NCBI GenBank assembly: GCA_016584495.1 | Contig: WAID01000009.1 | Span: 310,001-374,000 of the forward strand | Direction: 5' to 3' | DNA length: 64,000 nt | DNA from: Celoporthe dispersa | Taxonomy: Eukaryota; Ascomycota; Sordariomycetes; Diaporthales; Cryphonectriaceae | In this document: positions 57,729-64,000 of the stretch, piece after piece | Numbering within the stretch: position 1 is the first letter of the stretch | Layout of the letters: the number at the start of each line of letters is the position of its first letter | The notes under the pieces: model-generated | The model's input: the letters and a program-made list of their open reading frames with translations, nothing else | Databases searched by the model: none | What the model was told of the DNA's origin: nothing | Program-made: the position numbers and the translations under genes

Positions 57729-59321
57729 GGAGCGGACGACTTTCGGCAAGTAACAACCAGAGGAAACAGTTCGTGTCAGTTGGCAGCAGTGTGGCAGCGA
57801 CCCTAGTGTCTGTGAACACCTTCATCAGCGGACCCTATTTATGGCGCCTCCTCACCAGGGCCCTGTGAGACCTACGACCAAATTAAGACAGTTCCGGACG
57901 TGTCGGGTTGTGTCAAGGATGACCAGCAGCAAGCTGATAGCACCTCTCCAACAGGTGCGAAGAGAGTTTGATCCACGCGGTGGCTAAATATTTATAATGG
58001 CCTGGTAGCAGCTGTCTAGGGGGTCTAGAATGCCGGTGCTGAGCCCCTATGTTGTGTCAGGTCTGAACGAACCCTCATGGCGACAAGAATGTGAGATAGC
58101 TTCACTGGCACGACACCGAAGAAGACTGGAGGAATCTGGCACTTGGCTTCTTACTTGTCACATACGTTGGTCTCCATAGGTCTGTCTACTACCGAAATTA
58201 ATCGTAAATAGGTGTAACGACAGACAAAACCATTTCAAACCCTATAGTAGACGTCCACATAGACCACTCTTTGCCGCCCCCAAAGGTGGATGGTTTCATG
58301 TCACCTTTAACCACCAAAGAAACAACAGTGGAGTTATCTGAGAGAGAAAGCCAAGGAAGCACAAAAGAACGATCGTGCAGATTCTGTTTCTCCGGCAATG
58401 GCGTTAGAAGCATGAAATATGAATGATTCCCATGAGCAGAACCTTTATACTGGCAGATTTACCTACTATTTCGCTCTGGCAAGTGCTGCCACGCGCTTGA
58501 CTTCTCGGCATCGCTGATATGACTTGCCTCGCCCAGCATTTGTAAAGGACTTCGACGTTATGAGATTTACGTGGATGTAACGCGGGGCTTGCAACGCGAG
58601 AGGATCATATCCGATACCATGGAACTTGTTTCTGGAAGGGAGAGCACGAGGTACGGTAAAAGATCGACGAGTGCCCAACAAATTCCTCAACTTTCCTCTG
58701 ATGTATGCTAGTTTTGCAAGCCGGCCATTCGAGGTGCCATCTCGCTATGGTGGACGTCAACAAATACCACAAACGATGCTTTGCCCAATGCCACGCTTTC
58801 TAAAGCGTACCGGGTCAGATGACAGTCAGGTTCTGAGAAGGATGGCCCCCTAACGATCTTGAATCATCACAGTACGGAGAGAGGAGAAGCGGATTGACAG
58901 CCCTGAAATGCAGCCAGTACCTTGAAATTCATTGCTATGCAGTTCGACAAGACCAGATGAGACCGTTTCCATGCTAAGAAAAGTTGAAAATGACCTTCCA
59001 AGTACTCATTCTCCATGAACGATCGCAACTAGTCATAAAGTCATTCGAGGCGGCTTACCAGCCTTCATGACACAACTTTGAAAAAGGCCATTCGGTGTCA
59101 CCTATCTCGACAAAATCGGTAGGTGACGGATTGGAGTCCGTATTAACCGCAACATCTCTCCTTAACGTGGTTTCGTGAGGGGAATGGTCAGTACGCCATG
59201 ATAATACCGGTTGGTGGTGTACACGGGGGCCGTAGCCGCGGCGACATGGGGATCCCGAGCCCATGCGCCTTGATCTAGACCTCTGGTAGTCACACCGGCA
59301 GCGGCATGAGCAAGGACGCCC
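57729..59321. other. Intergenic region, 1.6 kb
   Basis: No ORF with a recognised family on either strand. Confidence 0.45.
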
Positions 59322-60914
59322 CTATGCCGAGCTCACATGTTCTTCACGGCGGAAACCGCCTCGGTGCCCTCCTCGAGGGCCACCACGGCCACGGCCACGG
59401 TAGCCATCACCTCGGAATCCGCCACGGCCACGGTGGTGGCCTCCACGTCCACCACGGAAACCTCCCTCACGGTCTCCACGGCCACGGTTGCGCTGCACGG
59501 ACTGGAATCCATCGTTGGCGTCAGGTGTAGGGGTAGAGGTCGAGGGCTCAGGGTGGTCGTCGGCCCAGGACTGAGAGCTGGGCGCGGCCGGGGCAGCGTT
59601 GGGAGCAGTCTCAGCTTGAGGGGTCTCGGCGGGCTTCTGGACCTCAACCCACTCCTGAGAAGCAGCTAGGTCGTTACCCACGTCCCACTGGTTCTCCGCC
59701 GCAGCGTTGGCCGCACTGTCGCCGACATCCGCATTGGGGATGGACGTCTCGCCCTCGGTAGGTGTTTCGTCGGCATGGCCATTCGTCAGAGCAATGTCGG
59801 TCCCAGCATCGATCTCGGTGAGACCGGCGTTCGCGATGGTCGGATCGGTCTGAACTAGGTGAGACGACTCAGTAGGGACGGGCTCGGCTTCTGGCTCCTC
59901 TGCGGGGAGCTCAGTCGGGTCGGAGGCGGCTGAGGAGTCGGTGATCTGCTGCTTGATGGTCGCGTCTGTGGCAGGTCAGTACGCCTGGGTCATTGTGTGT
60001 GATGCTGATTGCCTGTTGGATCTTACAAGTCACCTGTAGGGCCTCGCCGGTCACGCTGGTCGTCATATCTTCAGTGCCGTGGTACAGCTTGACCATGGAT
60101 GCCACAGCAGCCGAGTCGCCGCCATAGACACTGGCCAGGATGCCCTCGTTCGCCTTGTCTAGGTCCTCTTCAGAGCCAGGAGCCTCGCCGCGCCTCTGCG
60201 CAACAAGACGCAGGAACTGGGAAACCACCAGGAACCCATCCTCGATTGCTTTCTTGAGATCCGCTTCGGCCTGCTTCTTGACCTCGGCGATAGCATCAGC
60301 CTTCTCTTTCTCGAGCTTGTCCGTCAACGCCTTCTCCGTGTCAGCCTTGGTAGAGGCGGCGATGGCGCGCCACTCGTCGTCAAGCTTCTGGACCTGGACC
60401 AACTGCTCCTCGTAGCGGGCAAGCTCAGCCTCGAGCGCTGGCTTGTTGTCGACCTGTCGCTTCTGGTCGGCGTTGATGGTCTTGGCGGCGATGAGCTGCT
60501 CGATGGACTTGTCCTTGTTCTCCTTGATCAGGGCTTCGGTTTTCGATGCGTTGGACTACCGGCAAGACGTCAGCTACTTGATCTCACGAACTCCAGGAAC
60601 TGAGGGTGGTCAGGCGAGGCTTACAATTTTCTTGCTGGTGTTACGGATGTTCCTGTAGGGCCAAGTCAGCGAGGAAGGCCGGGCAGACTGGACGGCAGAC
60701 AGCTGGGGGCGACATACTTCTTCAAGTCACGAATGTAGGCATTCTCGGTGGCCTCGCTGGCACCAGCAACAGAGACAGCCTTGTCAGAAGAAGTTGCTGC
60801 AGGGGCGGGGGAGTCGGTGCGTTCTGTGGCAGCAGCAGCAGCCTTGACCTTCTTCTTCTTGGCCGACTTTGACTCAGTCTGAGCAGGTGGGTTCTGGACC
60901 GTGGAGGCAGGCAT
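59322..60914 (-). CDS. YAG7-like protein with C-terminal RGG region
   Basis: Exons 60914-60718, 60652-60625, 60555-60027 and 59965-59322 give 465 residues, all in phase; the second exon is only 28 nt. The N-terminus is lysine/alanine-rich (SAKKKKVKAAAAATERTDS). A long coiled-coil-like part follows (ALIKENKDKSIEQLIAAKTI and onward), resembling the fungal YAG7 dimerisation region as I remember it. An acidic low-complexity stretch comes next, and then about 50 residues of RGG/RGRGG repeats ending REEHVSSA. RGG tails bind RNA and are arginine-methylated, so an RNA-associated cytoplasmic role is likely. The exact function of the family is unknown to me. Confidence 0.75.
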
Positions 60915-61914
60915 TATGAATGACTGATGTTGACAGTAGGAAAGTAGAGTAGCGGCAGTCTGGTCAGACACAGGTCAGGCAGTCTTGGTCAGGCTTGTCT
61001 GCAGGTCGCGTGTGCGTGTGGATCGCAGGTAGTGACGGTGCTTGTGGTCGAGGTATGCTGCAGGAAAAGGAAATGTTTGGTAGAGGTGGCAAGGGCCGGA
61101 TTGTGGTGCTGTCAGTCTCAGTAGAGGATTTCTTAGGTGGGAGAGCGGTAGTAAGAGGTGAACTCGTCTGCACAGGGCTTCGTTTGTTGCTGATGTGCGG
61201 AGTCGTAAAAGCAGTAGCTGGGCCAAGGTCCCAGAGGTTCGAGAGTGAAGAGAGGTGGGAAATTTTGTTGTAGGCAGGCAAGGCAAACGCAAGGGCAGAG
61301 GACAGTGCCAACCCTGCACCCGAACCCGCACCTCCATCAGCACCCGCCGCACCTGCCTAGCCCCTCAGGCCCCTCCTCCTTACCCACCCGGGCAAGCCAG
61401 GCAACACATGGCTTGAGCATGGCACAGACTGGAGAGGTGCTTCTACAGAAGAGAATTAATTGACTCGAGGATCCAGGCCCAAGATACTCACCCATGGCCA
61501 TCATATGTTTTGCAGAGAGCCACCTGCTATGTAGGATGGTCGCCGTGTTCCTTGCTTCTCCACTAGACTCGTTGTGGCTTATATAGCCTGCAGCTAGCAT
61601 CTCATCACAGCCCTGACCTGGAAGGCCTGCTAGTATTGCCCCGGGCCCAAGTATTGATGCAACACTACTTGCTCATGGACTGCCATTATCTAACACTAAT
61701 GAATATTGCTACGCCTGCTGGAAGATCGTTGTCTCGTTTGACGAATTCGGGTATCATAGAATGTGCTCATCTGAGGACGCCATGAAGAGATGGCATATCA
61801 AGGTTGCATGCATCATGGCTGCCCAACTTAGGCTGGCACGTGCCACCTGTCCGTATTGCTCTCATTCGTGGGATTCTCTCTCTCTCTCTCGTTTGTTTTG
61901 CCAACAGGTCTCCC
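60915..61914. other. Intergenic region, 1.0 kb
   Basis: It lies between the YAG7-like start and the CENP-W stop, both on the minus strand. The long minus ORF near 60975-61352 is proline/leucine-rich and lies in the probable YAG7-like leader. A CT microsatellite occurs at about 61876-61890. Confidence 0.45.
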
Positions 61915-62351
61915 TCATCCCTTGAACCTGGCGAGTGCATCCTAGTTGTGAATAAGGATCAGCACTATGTCGCGTGAGCCGGATGGGCTTGACACCTGGA
62001 TGTTACTTACCCCAGTGACCTTCCTGACGCTCCTTGCTGTAATCCCTCTCTCACCTCCCTGCTTTGACTCGATTGCCGCCTCCTTAATCAATCTGAAGAG
62101 GAAATTTCAGTACTGAGGTCTGCAGAGGTAAATTCTGGTGGTTGGGAGTTTTACGTCTGCATAAACAAGGCGTAGTCGAGCAACATCTGCGACACAAAAT
62201 CGAGGGTCAGCAACCTGTCACATCGACGCGTCTCAGGCGGCGGCGGCTGACCTACCAGGATGTCAACGTTCTTGCTGAGGCTACGGCCGGAGTGTGCTTT
62301 GATGATCTTCTTGACGGTACCTCTCGGATACAGCTTCTGTCCTGGCGCCAT
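61915..62351 (-). CDS. Centromere protein W (histone-fold), four tiny exons
   Basis: Exons 62351-62256, 62186-62155, 62092-62011 and 61941-61915 give 78 residues, with all three introns (69, 62 and 69 nt) in phase and bounded by GTNNGT-like donors and CAG/TAG acceptors. The product contains LYPRGTVKKIIKAHSGRSLS, KNVDILMLLDYALFMQ, TLIKEAAIESKQGGERGITA and RSVRKVTGDALARFKG. This matches fungal CENP-W (Wip1), the histone-fold partner of CENP-T in the constitutive centromere network, and its normal length of about 80 residues. No exon is long enough to show up as a gene by ORF size. It is divergent from prefoldin subunit 4. Confidence 0.88.
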
Positions 62352-62785
62352 CTTGTCGGATGATCTGGGGAAGACGATGGTTGATGCGAGGACGTGAAGA
62401 GGCCAAGCGTGTTCAGCTCCAGGATCGGTTTGTTGACGTTTGACGGCAGCGACGGGGCTATTGTCCAATCGGGGAAAAGAATTGGGAATCTTGAGGAGGG
62501 GGAGCTGCTGGTGTCACCCCTGTGATTGGGCACGTTAGTGCTATGGTACCTTGAGTGCTATGGGATGCCACCAGCGAGCTAGTGCTGGGCCAGTGGTGGG
62601 CGCGCTAGACAGCCCTGGAACGTCATGGTGGGCCGTCTTTTTTGAGACTGTGAGACACTGTGTCTTCACACCGTCCCCGCAGTCTGTCGGGAGGAGCTCC
62701 AAAATCCGGGGCCAAGGCTTGTCCAGGCAACTTTGAGCCTCAACCTTAACGGCATCCTCGCGATCACAGCCCGACGACAGACAAG
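62352..62785. promoter_or_regulatory. Divergent promoter region of CENP-W and prefoldin subunit 4
   Basis: Start codons are 434 bases apart, so promoters must overlap or abut here. No specific element was recognised. Confidence 0.45.
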
Positions 62786-63397
62786 ATGCAGAGGCGTATG
62801 GTGGGTGTCTCTGTCTAGAAGTCTCTGTAAACGGCAGGGCCTCGCTAACAACAGTATGCACAGTTGACGAAAGAGGACGAGCAGACCGTCGGCGACGAGG
62901 TCGAGGTCAGGAGGGAAGACCAGGACAAGATCAACAAGTTCAGCCGGCTTCACCAACGAGAGCTGAAGTACGAGGAGGCACTGAAGCTCAAGAACGTACG
63001 GCCAAAATGCAACGCATCCTCGTAACGTCCTTTCTGGGTGATCGGAGGGCTGACGGGTTCTACAGAAGGAGAAGGAGGAACTCGACGACATCACGATGGA
63101 GCTGGAGCTGGCCGACGAGGACGACACAATACCGTGAGTACACCAAGCATAGCATTGTGGACCCCTCAGCGCACACACCGCTAATTCGTATCTTGTCGGG
63201 ACAGATACAAGATTGGCGACTCGTTCTTCCATGTCACAGTGGCCCAAGCTCAGGAAATGCTCGGCACGGGGACGGCCAAGATTGAGGAGGACATATCAGA
63301 GATCGAGGATAAGCTGAACACGGCGCGCGAGGAGATGTCGCAGTTGAAGATCGAGCTGTATGCCCGCTTTGGACGGAGCATCAACCTGGAGACCTAA
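62786..63397 (+). CDS. Prefoldin subunit 4 (Gim3)
   Basis: Exons 62786-62800, 62864-62995, 63066-63133 and 63205-63397 give 135 residues. The first coding exon is 15 nt (MQRRM). Prefoldin is the six-subunit jellyfish chaperone that hands actin and tubulin to the CCT chaperonin; subunit 4 is a beta-type subunit. Two long coiled-coil helices (EDQDKINKFSRLHQRELKYE and KIEEDISEIEDKLNTAREEM) flank the beta-hairpin linkers around YKIGDSFFHVTVAQAQEML. The protein ends LYARFGRSINLET, typical of the subunit. Introns are 63, 70 and 71 nt with CTAAC/CTGAC branch sites. Confidence 0.92.
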
Positions 63398-64000
63398 AGA
63401 TGAACCGCCTGTACACACTCTCTCTGGGACTTGAAAGGGTCAGCCCCCCCTGGGTGTCAGCAGACAACTGCCGCCGCTAGCCGGAGCGCCCGGGCTCGCG
63501 AGGACATCGAAAAGGGCGTAATGACGGAGTCACATGCGCTTTGCTTCGCTATCGAGCTGCATACTGTGTGACAACCACGAGACTGCGGGGTGGGACTTTG
63601 AGCCGGCACATCCTGAGGCTTTGGCCTGAGATCATGGACCCCCGGAGCCGATATCGCGGTCCGGCGGTGGGAGCTAGCATGCGGCGCAACCCTCCCACCC
63701 TCGTCCCGGCTACGACACACCTTAACGGTCGACGTAGGGTGACGCGCTCTCTGGCTACCCACGTTCTGGCCTTCCCCACAAGGAATTGGAGGTCCTCCCA
63801 TGAGATTCCAGGAGTCCTTCTCCGGACCGCTTCTTCTCTCGGTGCTCAATCGCGCGCCGATATTGACGGGGCCTATGCAGCTAATGACAGACTAGGGCGT
63901 CAGTGGCTCCGATCCTCTCTCTTGCCCAATCAAGTCTGCTCGGTCTACTCCCTTGTCCACGGCAATAACCAGTCTTTGTATTCTTGTGCCCGGGCTTCAG
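63398..64000. other. Right edge, no gene supported
   Basis: 600 bases downstream of prefoldin subunit 4. ORFs on the minus strand (63457-63849) have no recognised family and no splice or start evidence. Confidence 0.45.

Overview
This window is nuclear DNA of a filamentous ascomycete (Pezizomycotina, most likely Sordariomycetes). The evidence is the gene set (a CRO1/She4-type UCS chaperone, Dlt1, an Alg11 mannosyltransferase, a STAND-type N-terminal domain, a urease G protein), the GC-rich exons, and short introns (about 50-130 nt) with GTNNGT donors, CTAAC/CTGAC branch sites and CAG/TAG acceptors. I found 23 protein genes and no convincing RNA gene, CRISPR array or intact transposon. Exon joins were worked out by hand from splice signals, reading phase and remembered family sequences; no search was run.

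Layout: 0-22 kb is a compact housekeeping block: a taspase-like Ntn hydrolase (cut by the window edge), TFB4, the UCS chaperone, gamma-glutamyltransferase, TRM2, ALG11, a COX18-like insertase, a Pep12-like syntaxin, NDC1, DLT1 and a small unknown gene whose upstream side carries an 8-bp minisatellite. 22-35 kb is gene-poor and accessory in character: a ten-exon sugar/polyol transporter, a STAND-N/ankyrin protein with no NTPase domain, and a dienelactone hydrolase. 35-44 kb returns to conserved genes: NRK1, PTH2, UTP7, TSR1, UreG. 44-59 kb is again sparse: a GMC oxidoreductase, a cytochrome b5/b5-reductase fusion divergent from a P450, and a small ankyrin protein. 59-63.4 kb holds a YAG7-like RGG protein, the tiny four-exon CENP-W and prefoldin subunit 4.

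Many genes form divergent pairs sharing an intergenic region: TFB4/UCS, GGT/TRM2, ALG11/COX18, PEP12/NDC1, NRK1/PTH2, UTP7/TSR1, b5-reductase/P450, CENP-W/PFD4. UTP7 and TSR1 both act in 40S ribosome maturation, so that pair is probably co-regulated. The b5-reductase/P450 pair is a plausible electron-transfer unit.

Main caveat: several otherwise well conserved genes need single-base shifts, mostly at mononucleotide runs (TRM2 twice, UTP7 twice, P450 twice and compensating, PTH2, UreG, the small gene at 22 kb, perhaps COX18). Assembly length errors are the simplest explanation. PTH2 also carries an in-frame TAG, which a length error cannot explain. I did not find a clearly new biological system. 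The best leads are the P450/b5-reductase pair, the STAND-N/ankyrin protein, the PTH2 lesion, the possible dual-start TRM2 and a possible 2-nt exon in the dienelactone hydrolase gene.
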